Shown: one piece after another, positions 16,310 through 22,962 of the stretch
Numbering within the stretch: the stretch's first letter is position 1
Layout: each line of letters starts with the position of its first letter
Source: Lachnospiraceae bacterium
GTDB lineage: Bacteria > Bacillota > Clostridia > Lachnospirales > Lachnospiraceae
DNA: 34,702 nt
Assembly: GCA_017436865.1 (NCBI GenBank)
Contig: JAFSCH010000013.1
Coordinates: 1 to 34,702, forward strand
Direction of reading: 5' to 3'
The notes under the pieces: model-generated
Told to the model about the DNA's origin: nothing
What the model saw: the letters and a program-made list of their open reading frames with translations, nothing else
The model's database searches: none
Translations under genes and position numbers: made by a program

Positions 16310-17295
16310 TGATGATTAATATAACCGGTACTGGAAGAGCTTTGCCGGAAAATATAGTTACAAATTTTGATATGGCAAAGATTGTTGAAACCTCTGATGA
16401 ATGGATTAGAGAGAGAACAGGAATTGCGGAAAGAAGAATTTCTACAGGAGATACGGTTGCATCTCTTTCAGCAAAGGCTTGTGAGCAGGCGTTAGAGATG
16501 GCAGGAAAGCAGGCAGAGGATGTTGATTTGATTATCGTTGCAACCTGTTCACCAGAAATGCTTCTTCCATGTGCAGCCTGTCAGGTACAAGGAATGATTG
16601 GAGCAAAGAATGCAGTAGCCTTTGATTTAAATGCTGCATGTTCAGGCTTTTTGTTTGGATTAAGTACGGTGTATGGATATTTACAGACAGGTCTTTACCG
16701 CAATGCATTAGTGGTTGGGGCAGAGGTGTTATCCAAGATTATTGACTGGACAGATCGCAGTACTTGTGTATTATTTGGTGATGGAGCAGGAGCGGCGTTT
16801 GTAGAAGCTGTTGAAGAGAATGGTGAAAATGCTGGAATTATCAGCATTTCGCAGGGTTCTGATGGTGCAAGAGGCATGGTGCTTAGCTGTCAGGAGAGAA
16901 AACTTTCTAATCCATATATAAAGGATGCAATTGGAGAAGAGAATAATTTTGTTCACATGAATGGTCAGGAAGTATATAAGTTTGCTGTAAAACAAGTACC
17001 TGCATGTATTCAGGATGCTTTAGACAGAGCAGGACTTACTGTGGATGACATAGATCATTTTGTATTGCATCAGGCGAACGTGCGTATATTAGAAGCTGTA
17101 GCAAAAAGACTGAAGGTAGATATTACAAAATTCCCTATGAATTTAAACAGGGTAGGTAATATGTCATCTGCAACCATTCCTGTTTTGCTTGACGAATTAA
17201 ACAGGGAAGGAAAGTTGAAAAAAGGAGATAAAATCGTTCTTTCAGGCTTTGGAGCAGGACTTACTTATGGTGCCTGTGTGTTGATTTGGAATTAG
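16309..17295 (+). CDS. fabH: 3-oxoacyl-ACP synthase III
   Basis: Starts fatty acid synthesis by condensing an acyl-CoA with malonyl-ACP. 328 residues with the FabH triad C111 (NAACSGFLFG), H254 (HQANVRILEAVAKRL) and N284 (NRVGNMSSATIP). TSDEWIRERTGIAERRI at about 28-44 is the family N-terminal signature. The start ATG overlaps the stop of the flavin oxidoreductase (TAATG), indicating translational coupling; GGAGGA at 16294-16299 is the RBS. The next ATG (16312) is a possible alternative. In streptococci fabH is near the start of the operon; here it is second to last. Confidence 0.96.
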   Translation: MMINITGTGRALPENIVTNFDMAKIVETSDEWIRERTGIAERRISTGDTVASLSAKACEQALEMAGKQAEDVDLIIVATCSPEMLLPCAACQVQGMIGAKNAVAFDLNAACSGFLFGLSTVYGYLQTGLYRNALVVGAEVLSKIIDWTDRSTCVLFGDGAGAAFVEAVEENGENAGIISISQGSDGARGMVLSCQERKLSNPYIKDAIGEENNFVHMNGQEVYKFAVKQVPACIQDALDRAGLTVDDIDHFVLHQANVRILEAVAKRLKVDITKFPMNLNRVGNMSSATIPVLLDELNREGKLKKGDKIVLSGFGAGLTYGACVLIWN

Positions 17296-17311
17296 AATAG
17301 TTGGAGAAGAG

Positions 17312-17764
17312 ATGGAAAAGAGTACAAACCGCACTTTGAATGAACTGCTGGTTAATTTATTTCATAATGTAATGGATATAGAGGCTGAGGCAGTTATTAC
17401 AGAAGAATTCAAGGATATTACCAATAATGATATGCATATCATTGAGGCAATCGGCAATGATGAGCCAAGAAGTATGTCTATGATTGCTAAAAGCTTAAAT
17501 ATTACTGTAGGTACGCTGACCACCAATATGAACAGTCTTGAAGAGAAAAAGTATATTTTGAGAGAGCGAAGTAAGGCGGATAAGAGAGTAGTACTTGTGA
17601 GTCTTACGGAAAAAGGAAGAAAAGCATTTTTTCATCATCGGGATTTTCATAGACGTATGATTCACTCCATTGTAAAGGACTTAGAAGAGGATGAAATGAA
17701 GGTATTAATTCGTTGTCTACAGAATCTGACAAAGTTCTTTGATGAGCAAAATGATAAAAAGTAA
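17312..17764 (+). CDS. fabT: MarR-family regulator of fatty acid synthesis, FabT-like
   Basis: A 150-residue winged-helix repressor. The layout FHNVMDIEAEAV, FKDITNNDMHIIEAIG, ITVGTLTTNMNSLEEKKYI, RERSKADKRVVLVSLTEKG closely follows streptococcal FabT, which represses fab genes when bound to long-chain acyl-ACP. It begins 16 nt after fabH and closes the operon. Two FabT-type palindromes lie at the operon promoter (8677-8711), so autoregulation of the whole operon including itself is expected. No T-rich terminator was seen right after it; the region to 17846 is AT-rich and may hold a promoter for the next gene. Confidence 0.88.
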   Translation: MEKSTNRTLNELLVNLFHNVMDIEAEAVITEEFKDITNNDMHIIEAIGNDEPRSMSMIAKSLNITVGTLTTNMNSLEEKKYILRERSKADKRVVLVSLTEKGRKAFFHHRDFHRRMIHSIVKDLEEDEMKVLIRCLQNLTKFFDEQNDKK

Positions 17765-17864
17765 TGGAATAATTTATCTGCATGTGATAAAATATAATTA
17801 TCTCATTATACATATTGGCTAATGAGAATAAGAAAAGGGGATATAAGTGAATAGGGGGGCTTTT

Positions 17865-18086
17865 ATGAGTATGAGAAAGATTAGCAAGCGCTATATGTTT
17901 TATTGTTCAGCTTGTAATAATCTTACATTTCAATCAGCAAGATGTGAGGAATGTGGCAAAGAAGAGATGGTACAGACTCCGAAGCGTTATGGCTTAACCA
18001 ATTTGGCATGTATTAGCATGTCAGTGATGGATTTTGAAGTAATGAAGCAGGAATTTGTAACAAAGCTGAATGCAGGAAAATCATAA
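17865..18086 (+). CDS. small zinc-ribbon protein, unknown function
   Basis: A 73-residue basic protein from ATG 17865, which has AGGGGGG 6 nt upstream. An in-frame GTG at 17847 with its own AAAAGGGG would add six residues and cannot be excluded. Two CxxC pairs (YCSAC and CEEC, about 14 residues apart) form a compact zinc ribbon near the N-terminus. After this come KRYGLTNLACISMSVMDFEVMKQEF and a short tail. No enzymatic motif. Possible nucleic-acid binding is only an inference from the zinc ribbon. It has its own terminator, followed by element copy 3. Confidence 0.7.
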   Translation: MSMRKISKRYMFYCSACNNLTFQSARCEECGKEEMVQTPKRYGLTNLACISMSVMDFEVMKQEFVTKLNAGKS

Positions 18087-18109
18087 TAAAGGCATAATAT
18101 TGAGGATAG

Positions 18110-18135
18110 AAGGATGGTGAGATACCATCCTTTTT
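18110..18135 (+). terminator. intrinsic terminator of the zinc-ribbon gene
   Basis: AAGGATGGT (18110-18118) pairs with ACCATCCTT (18124-18132), 5-nt loop, T-run to 18135. It is the first hairpin of element copy 3. Confidence 0.9.
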
Positions 18136-18140
18136 GTGTG

Positions 18141-18194
18141 GTAAGAAAGAGTTGTAATGTAGTGGTAGTTAATAAATAATTTGCCGCTGGGCAA
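18141..18194 (+). repeat. structured intergenic element, copy 3 (degenerate, hairpin 1 lost)
   Basis: The linker is recognisable as GTAAGAAAGAGTTGTAATGT then AGTGGTAGTTAATAA (18141-18175), with the small stem TAAT/GTTA kept through a U-G pair. Hairpin 1 is missing. Hairpin 2 is shortened to TTGCC-GCTG-GGCAA (18181-18194), nearly identical to the core of hairpin 2 in copy 4. It looks like a decayed copy of the same subtype. Confidence 0.75.
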
Positions 18195-18233
18195 TCATCT
18201 TTTCTATGGATTTTTGTATAATGGAGATAGAGT

Positions 18234-18725
18234 ATGCAGGATATGATCATGGTAAATATGGCAGACTATAAGCTCTCAAGAGGAAAACAAAAACTCATAA
18301 CGAGAGATTTGGGGTCTTGTGTAGCGGTGGCAATGCGTGACGCAGAAAAAGGAATAGGTGGATTGCTACATATTATGCTTCCAGCTTGTCCAAATCCGGA
18401 AGAAATAAAAGAGCAAGAATACCCAAAGTTTGCAGACACAGGAATTGATTTAATGATTCGCCAGTTAGTATATGCGGGGGCTGTGAGAAAAAGGCTTACT
18501 GTGAAGCTTGCAGGGGCGGCACATGTTGTGAAAACAGAATTTGTTCCTATTGAAAGAGATATTTCTTCCAGAAATTTGGAAGCGGTTAAGAAAAAACTGG
18601 CTCAGTGCCAGATACCAGTGCTTGCGATGGAGGTTGAAGAAGATTTTCCGCGGACCGTTATTTTTGAACCGGAAAGTGGAATATTGCAGATAAAAACAGC
18701 AGGGAAAAAAGATAGATTTATCTGA
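18234..18725 (+). CDS. cheD: chemoreceptor glutamine deamidase CheD
   Basis: Deamidates glutamines in chemoreceptors and, in Bacillus, binds CheC. 163 residues. The family triad is present: T23 (LIT), C29 (DLGSCVAVAM) and H46 (GGLLHIML). KFADTGIDLMIRQLVYAGA and DISSRNLEAVKKKLAQCQIPV then follow, as in other CheD proteins. A TATAAT box (18217-18222) lies 11 nt before the ATG, so the mRNA would have a very short leader or the true promoter is elsewhere; no good -35 or RBS is visible. No other chemotaxis or flagellar gene is in the window, so this is an orphan copy. All catalytic residues are intact, which argues against decay. Confidence 0.88.
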   Translation: MQDMIMVNMADYKLSRGKQKLITRDLGSCVAVAMRDAEKGIGGLLHIMLPACPNPEEIKEQEYPKFADTGIDLMIRQLVYAGAVRKRLTVKLAGAAHVVKTEFVPIERDISSRNLEAVKKKLAQCQIPVLAMEVEEDFPRTVIFEPESGILQIKTAGKKDRFI

Positions 18726-18794
18726 ATTGTGGAAATAAAAGGAAATGTATGTTAATATGAGATAATTAAGTGTTTAAACAAAGGAGGTAATCGT

Positions 18795-18986
18795 ATGCAT
18801 GGAAAAGATAATGAGATGGAAATATTAGAGAAAAATATTATCAGAAACTATAATGAGCTACTAAAGACTTTGTTAGAGGAAGGTGATATGGATACCCTGG
18901 AGCAGGTTATTATGGATGATGAATATCGGGAAAGACTCATGAGTATGCATACGAGTAAGCTTCGCGTAGAACACGAGCTGTTGTAG
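18795..18986 (+). CDS. small hypothetical protein
   Basis: A 63-residue acidic, probably all-helical protein (MEILEKNIIRNYNELLKTLLEEGDMD, then LEQVIMDDEYRERLMSMHTSK). It has an ideal RBS (AAAGGAGGT, 18780-18788), which makes it a credible gene despite its size. No Cys, signal or membrane segment. I do not recognise the family. It lies 29 nt before the secreted BspA-like gene and may be co-transcribed with it. Confidence 0.65.
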   Translation: MHGKDNEMEILEKNIIRNYNELLKTLLEEGDMDTLEQVIMDDEYRERLMSMHTSKLRVEHELL

Positions 18987-19015
18987 TTAGTATAAAAAGA
19001 TAGGGGTGGTATATT

Positions 19016-20083
19016 ATGAAGAGAGTAAGAAAAGTAGCATTGGCAGGTGCATTGTGTTTGGTCATGTTGTTTAGCATAATACCAGTTATCCATGTAAAAG
19101 CTGATTTGGGAGGATGGACAACAGGTGCAGGTGGTGTTATGACGATTACCGGAACCAATATAACGGTTAGAGAGTTTTATGGTAATCTCTATATTGAAGG
19201 AACAGGAGCTATTCCTGACTATACACCATCAACATTTACCATGCGTCCATGGCATTATTTAGATGTCCACACGATTACAATAGGACCTGGAATTACAGAG
19301 ATTGGTAGTTTTGCTTTTGCAAATAAAACAAGCATTAAAAAAGTAAACATTCCAGCGACTACTTTTGTAAAGGATAATACTTCTTTTATGAACGTGAACA
19401 GTAATGTAATCTTTCGTGTGAGCGGAAACATTCCGGCGACAGAGCAGTTTGGAACTATTACCTATACAAGTCTTGACAGTATTGCAGCAAATGCGCCAAA
19501 TGCGGCACAATGTATGTTTATTATGGATTCTTATGAGGCAGCACAGAAGTTTCGAGAAAAATCCTATCCATATTTGAAATATGTGTATTCTGCAACAGAT
19601 GAGTCTGGTCCTTGGAATAGTAAAAAGGATATGACAAAAGATATTAAGTTTGATGCAGTATGTAAAATAGCACCAGATAGTGGACTTCATTATCTGACTA
19701 ATATGACAGCACAACGTCGTATGCAGGGAAGTGCGTTTATGGAGTATATTTCTTATTTCCTTGAGGATTATACCTATCTTTGTTCTTATAATATGGCATT
19801 ATCGGATCAGAATGGATTGATTTATGGAACAAACGGGGCAAAAAGATATGTTCTTCATTTACAGCCAAAGGATCAGATTGTAGCAAGACAATATCGGTTA
19901 ATTGAAATGGGACCGGATGGACAGCTTTTTATCCTTGATGATTTGGATTATAATCATGCTACGGTAACGTTTGAGACTTTTTATCCAACTTCAACATACG
20001 CACTTGTTTATAAATATGATTTAGCAATGTTGCAGGCGATGACAATGCCTAATATTGCGACACCAGCTTTGCCAACACCATAG
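19016..20083 (+). CDS. secreted BspA/LRR_5-like protein
   Basis: A 355-residue exported protein. The signal peptide (MKRVRKVALAGALCLVMLFSIIPVIHVKA) ends near residue 29. Residues ~30-130 resemble the opening of BspA-type leucine-rich proteins: GNLYIEGTGAIPDYTPSTF, ITIGPGITEIGSFAFANKTSIKKVNIP, one or two repeat turns at most. The rest (YTSLDSIAANAPNAAQCMFIMDS onward) is a beta-rich region I do not recognise. It has no LPXTG motif or C-terminal membrane anchor. RBS is AGGGGTGG. It converges with the PHP gene and the two share a bidirectional terminator. Substrate or ligand unknown; LRR_5 proteins often bind surfaces. Confidence 0.7.
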   Translation: MKRVRKVALAGALCLVMLFSIIPVIHVKADLGGWTTGAGGVMTITGTNITVREFYGNLYIEGTGAIPDYTPSTFTMRPWHYLDVHTITIGPGITEIGSFAFANKTSIKKVNIPATTFVKDNTSFMNVNSNVIFRVSGNIPATEQFGTITYTSLDSIAANAPNAAQCMFIMDSYEAAQKFREKSYPYLKYVYSATDESGPWNSKKDMTKDIKFDAVCKIAPDSGLHYLTNMTAQRRMQGSAFMEYISYFLEDYTYLCSYNMALSDQNGLIYGTNGAKRYVLHLQPKDQIVARQYRLIEMGPDGQLFILDDLDYNHATVTFETFYPTSTYALVYKYDLAMLQAMTMPNIATPALPTP

Positions 20084-20094
20084 TTCATAATATA

Positions 20095-20132
20095 AAAATG
20101 GATGCCATCTGTAAAAGGATGACATCCATTTT
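20095..20132. terminator. bidirectional terminator
   Basis: AAAATGGATG plus CATC (20095-20109, one mismatched base) pairs with GATG plus CATCCATTTT (20118-20132). A-rich and T-rich flanks make it usable from both strands, serving the convergent genes 19016-20083 and 20142-20912. Confidence 0.9.
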
Positions 20133-20141
20133 ATATTCGAG

Positions 20142-20912
20142 TTAAGGTAGTAACTGCATTGCAATCTTTCTTCTATGTGATCTTGCAATACTTGCAAAAT
20201 GATTATAGAACCAAAAGGATTCTACCAATACATGATTAAGAATGCCAATTCTTTGTTTTACAGTACCCGTATAATAAGAACCACCGGTTGTAAATGGTAC
20301 GCGACGTTTCACACACGAAATTAAATCGGATTCCTTGGTAATTGTTTCCGGTATTTGTGTATAAGCTGTTCCTACACAATTCAAATTATGGGAATCACTA
20401 CCGCCAAAGGTTGCAAGGTTGTATGTTTGAGCTAGTAAAGAAGCTTTTTGGTTCGATTCTTCGGATTCACAGGAATTATATCCTTCCAAAAAATCAAAAC
20501 GCTTCATAATATCGGGATTTCTTTTATAAGCTTTGGTCTGTGTTATGCTTAAATGGCGTTCGCCACAAGGGTGGGCAGGACCTAAGATTCCACCATGAAG
20601 ATGAACAATATCTTGTAGAATACGGACAGGAAGTCCACGACACTCCAATAATAAAAGTTTTACATTTTCAGGCATGATCACTAAAATGTGACCTGCATCA
20701 ATCGTATCATATTCAATGCCCTTTAAGACTACAAAGTTTTTTAGGGTATTTTTGTGGTGGTCACGATATTTTCGAAATCCATTATAGGAATTATGATCAG
20801 TAACAAGCATTCCGTCAAAGCCTTTTTGTTGAAGAACTTTCATGTATTCCAGAACTGGGATTTTTCCGTCCAAAGAACCTTCCTGTGTGTGACAATGTAA
20901 ATCAAATTTCAT
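20142..20912 (-). CDS. PHP-domain metal-dependent phosphoesterase
   Basis: A 256-residue protein of the PHP superfamily. Metal-binding motifs are in order: DLHCHTQEGS at the N-terminus, TDHNSY near residue 38, and GGSDSHN near residue 180; PAHPCGE adds another histidine. These bind a di- or trinuclear metal centre that hydrolyses phosphoesters. I start at the internal ATG (20912), which has AGGTGAGG 8 nt upstream; the ORF extends seven codons further without a better RBS. Substrate unknown: stand-alone PHP proteins include nucleotide phosphatases and histidinol phosphatase, and there is no his gene nearby. The C-terminal 40 residues (YNHFASIARSHRRKIAMQLLP) are basic. Confidence 0.85.
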   Translation of the reverse strand: MKFDLHCHTQEGSLDGKIPVLEYMKVLQQKGFDGMLVTDHNSYNGFRKYRDHHKNTLKNFVVLKGIEYDTIDAGHILVIMPENVKLLLLECRGLPVRILQDIVHLHGGILGPAHPCGERHLSITQTKAYKRNPDIMKRFDFLEGYNSCESEESNQKASLLAQTYNLATFGGSDSHNLNCVGTAYTQIPETITKESDLISCVKRRVPFTTGGSYYTGTVKQRIGILNHVLVESFWFYNHFASIARSHRRKIAMQLLP

Positions 20913-21176
20913 TTCTATGTCCTCACCTTTCATTAACCATTATGGATTGCTTACTATGTGGCATTTCAAGTAAATGCGCATATCTATTCACCAGTTATTA
21001 TTTTACTACAAATAATGAAGTGCTTCAAATAACAGTATATGGAAAGCTGAGAGAAATATGAGGGTAATATTACGTGAATTTTTGGTACATATAACGGAGA
21101 AATGCAGAGAATAAAGCATTAGATATGCATAATGGGTATGAAATTCTTATAAAATAATTAAGATTTGAGACTTTTG
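20913..21176. other. intergenic, no gene seen
   Basis: Divergent spacer between the PHP gene and the PAP2 gene. It is AT-rich and carries no convincing ORF, RNA or repeat. The promoter of the PAP2 gene starts at 21177. Confidence 0.6.
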
Positions 21177-21205
21177 TTGACAATGTAGTACGCATATCAT
21201 ATAAT
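21177..21205 (+). promoter_or_regulatory. full-consensus promoter of the PAP2 gene
   Basis: TTGACA (21177-21182), exactly 17 nt, TATAAT (21200-21205). Both hexamers match consensus perfectly, suggesting strong constitutive expression of a gene that is otherwise unremarkable. Confidence 0.9.
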
Positions 21206-21235
21206 ATTTTTTCGAAAGAAAAGAAGGGATTAAAA

Positions 21236-21922
21236 ATGAAAAAAGTATTGAAAAAATCATTAAGAGAGTGTTGGTTTAAATATAAAGCATTAGTCATTAT
21301 GGCAGTGTATTGTGTAGTGTATTTGACAGTATTTTTCTATTTAGAACAGCGAAATACTTCTTATTATGTGATACAATTTGGGATTGATGCCTATATACCG
21401 TTTTGTGAATATTTTATTGTGCCATATTTGTTATGGTTTGCTTATGTGGCATTAGCGGTAGTTTATTTCGGAATAAAAGATCAAGAGGAAGGCAATAAAA
21501 TGATTGCATTTTTGATAGTAGGAATGACGGTTTTTCTAGTTATTTCTGCAGTATTTCCAAATGGTCATCATCTCAGACCTAAAACCTTTGCAAGAGATAA
21601 TGTTTTTATAGATATGGTGAAGAAGCTTTATGTTGCAGATACATCAACCAATGTACTTCCAAGTATTCATGTATATAATTCATTGGCAGTTATGATAACA
21701 GTATGGAGAACCAATTTACTAAAGAAACATAGAGTGATAAAAGCAAGTTTAATGTTTTTGGGTGTAAGTATTATTTGTTCTACCGTTTTATTGAAACAGC
21801 ATTCCATGTTGGATGTGCTGGTAGCGTTTATTCTTGGAGCACTGGTTTATACGATATGTTATCGAGATGAAGTGGCTACTCATCCCAATATGGCAAGAAT
21901 GAAAGCAAAATTAAAATTTTAA
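21236..21922 (+). CDS. PAP2-family membrane phosphatase
   Basis: A 228-residue integral membrane protein with about six hydrophobic segments. The PAP2 active-site motifs are visible in degenerate form: HHLRPKTF (C1, Lys/Arg), NVLPSIHVYNS (C2, catalytic His in PSIHV), and STVLLKQHSMLDVLVAF (C3, with the His-Asp pair). Members dephosphorylate lipid phosphates such as phosphatidic acid or undecaprenyl diphosphate; some act as inositol-lipid synthases, which this membrane topology could also fit. It is monocistronic, with a perfect promoter and strong terminator. A basic tail (NMARMKAKLKF) follows the last segment. Confidence 0.85.
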   Translation: MKKVLKKSLRECWFKYKALVIMAVYCVVYLTVFFYLEQRNTSYYVIQFGIDAYIPFCEYFIVPYLLWFAYVALAVVYFGIKDQEEGNKMIAFLIVGMTVFLVISAVFPNGHHLRPKTFARDNVFIDMVKKLYVADTSTNVLPSIHVYNSLAVMITVWRTNLLKKHRVIKASLMFLGVSIICSTVLLKQHSMLDVLVAFILGALVYTICYRDEVATHPNMARMKAKLKF

Positions 21923-21930
21923 ATACAACA

Positions 21931-21969
21931 AAACCGGCAGGAGACTCCCATTGACTCCTGCCGGTTTTT
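21931..21969. terminator. intrinsic terminator of the PAP2 gene
   Basis: AAACCGGCAGGAG (21931-21943) pairs perfectly with CTCCTGCCGGTTT (21955-21967) over an 11-nt loop, then a T-run. The A-run on its 5' side lets it work for the minus-strand antitoxin gene as well. Confidence 0.93.
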
Positions 21970-22041
21970 CTTTTTGTTCTTTTTCTTTTTCGATTCATGC
22001 TTATTAGGTAATTATTTTGAGTTACATTTCAGTTACTTGTA

Positions 22042-22239
22042 TTATATGCTGGAAGAAAGAGTCTTTGGGGAAAGCGTTGTAATAACAAAGCGTTCTACTT
22101 TGTCATAACTTTCTTCTGGCATTATATAAACTTTACGATTGCTTTTTAATGTTAAAGTAACTGCTTCCTTATCCTGATTAACCTGATCGCAGATTGCGTC
22201 AAAATCATTTTTAAGGGAATTAAAATTTATTTCTTTCAT
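22042..22239 (-). CDS. Phd/YefM-family antitoxin-like protein, orphan
   Basis: A 65-residue protein resembling the N-terminal DNA-binding domain of Phd/YefM antitoxins. MKEINFNSLKNDFDAICDQV, then EAVTLTLKSNRKVYIMPEESYDKVE, matches the usual pattern of a short strand, a helix with a D-x-V-N turn, two strands and a final SLEEY-like helix. The toxin-neutralising C-terminal tail is short and unlike typical ones (RFVITTLSPKTLSSSI). RBS AGGAGG lies 7 nt upstream. No toxin gene (RelE/YoeB, Doc, PIN) is next to it on either side. It may be an orphan regulator or the remnant of a toxin-antitoxin pair. Confidence 0.7.
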   Translation of the reverse strand: MKEINFNSLKNDFDAICDQVNQDKEAVTLTLKSNRKVYIMPEESYDKVERFVITTLSPKTLSSSI

Positions 22240-22259
22240 TGGGGAACCTCCTAATTCTT

Positions 22260-22321
22260 GTCACTATGGGGAATGTGTTAGTGACTTTCTAAATAATACA
22301 TAATTTTTCGAACAATTTCAA
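22260..22321 (-). promoter_or_regulatory. promoter and palindromic operator of the antitoxin-like gene
   Basis: On the minus strand, TTGAAA (22321-22316), 17-nt spacer and TATTAT (22298-22293) form a good promoter. Just downstream lies the inverted repeat GTCACTA/TAGTGAC (22260-22266 and 22279-22285), covering the expected start site. Phd/YefM proteins are known to repress their own promoters at palindromes, so this is a likely autoregulatory site. Confidence 0.65.
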
Positions 22322-22434
22322 GTGAAATTTTCAGAATTATGTAAATAATTTAAAAATTGTATAGAATGACAAAAAAACGACTAAAATTTTGTTAAAAAAG
22401 AAAAAAGTAATAAAAATTGAAAAGATATAAAAAA

Positions 22435-22547
22435 GTGATTGCCCAGCGGCAATCACTCAAAGAATTTACTTCGTAAATTCTTTATTAACTACCACTACGT
22501 TACAGCAATTTCCTATTATTTAAAAAAGCTCCTGCATAACAGGAGCT
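22435..22547 (-). repeat. structured intergenic element, copy 4 (minus strand, complete)
   Basis: Read on the minus strand: terminator AGCTCCTG/CAGGAGCT (22547-22527) with six U's; linker TAATAGGAAATTGCTGTAAC then GTAGTGGTAGTTAA (22518-22485); hairpin 1 AAAGAATTTAC/GTAAATTCTTT (22483-22459, loop of 3); hairpin 2 GTGATTGCC/GGCAATCAC (22456-22435, loop GCTG), then TTTTTT. Same order as copies 1 and 2 but opposite orientation, with no gene on the minus strand just upstream; the nearest one, the glycerophosphodiesterase, ends at 22963. Confidence 0.85.
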
Positions 22548-22586
22548 TTAATTGTTATAATATGGCGATAAGGTCGCATTTTCAAT

Positions 22587-22694
22587 GATGTCAATCCTGA
22601 TGTCATTCCAAGTAGTCAATTCCTGATGTCTAACCTAAGATGTCTGTACTGTTGCCTATCCCTAGATGTCAATCCTGTTGTCATTCCCTGATGT
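22587..22694 (-). repeat. degenerate ~12-14-bp tandem repeat
   Basis: On the minus strand about eight irregular units of the form GAWTGACATCAG follow one another (for example GAATGACATCAG, GATTGACATCATTG, GATTGACATCTAG, GAATGACAACAG). Spacing varies between 12 and 14 bases and two units are poor. It is not a CRISPR, since there are no spacers of uniform length. No ORF reads through it convincingly. The remaining part of this gene-free region (22695-22962) is AT-rich, and I see nothing definite in it. Confidence 0.65.
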
Positions 22695-22962
22695 TATAAC
22701 TATGCAAGCTAAAGCCGTATAATCTAGTAATAATTCAAGTATAAATGTAAAGTAGTATGTTAGTTGTGTCGGTCGGCTTCCCGAAAGGGTTCTTGGAAAA
22801 TGCTTACCGTTAATTTCCATATCCGATATAACAATCATAGTATAACATAGGTTTACGTAAGATGATATAGGTAATATCACACAAAATGTTTAGTAAATTT
22901 ACATAAATATTCAACATTTAATATTGTTTATGCAATATGTCCAACTGCAAAGAATATAGGAA

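Noticed and set aside
22587-22694. CRISPR array
   Set aside because: Units are only 12-14 bases, irregular, and adjacent without spacers; no cas genes are near.
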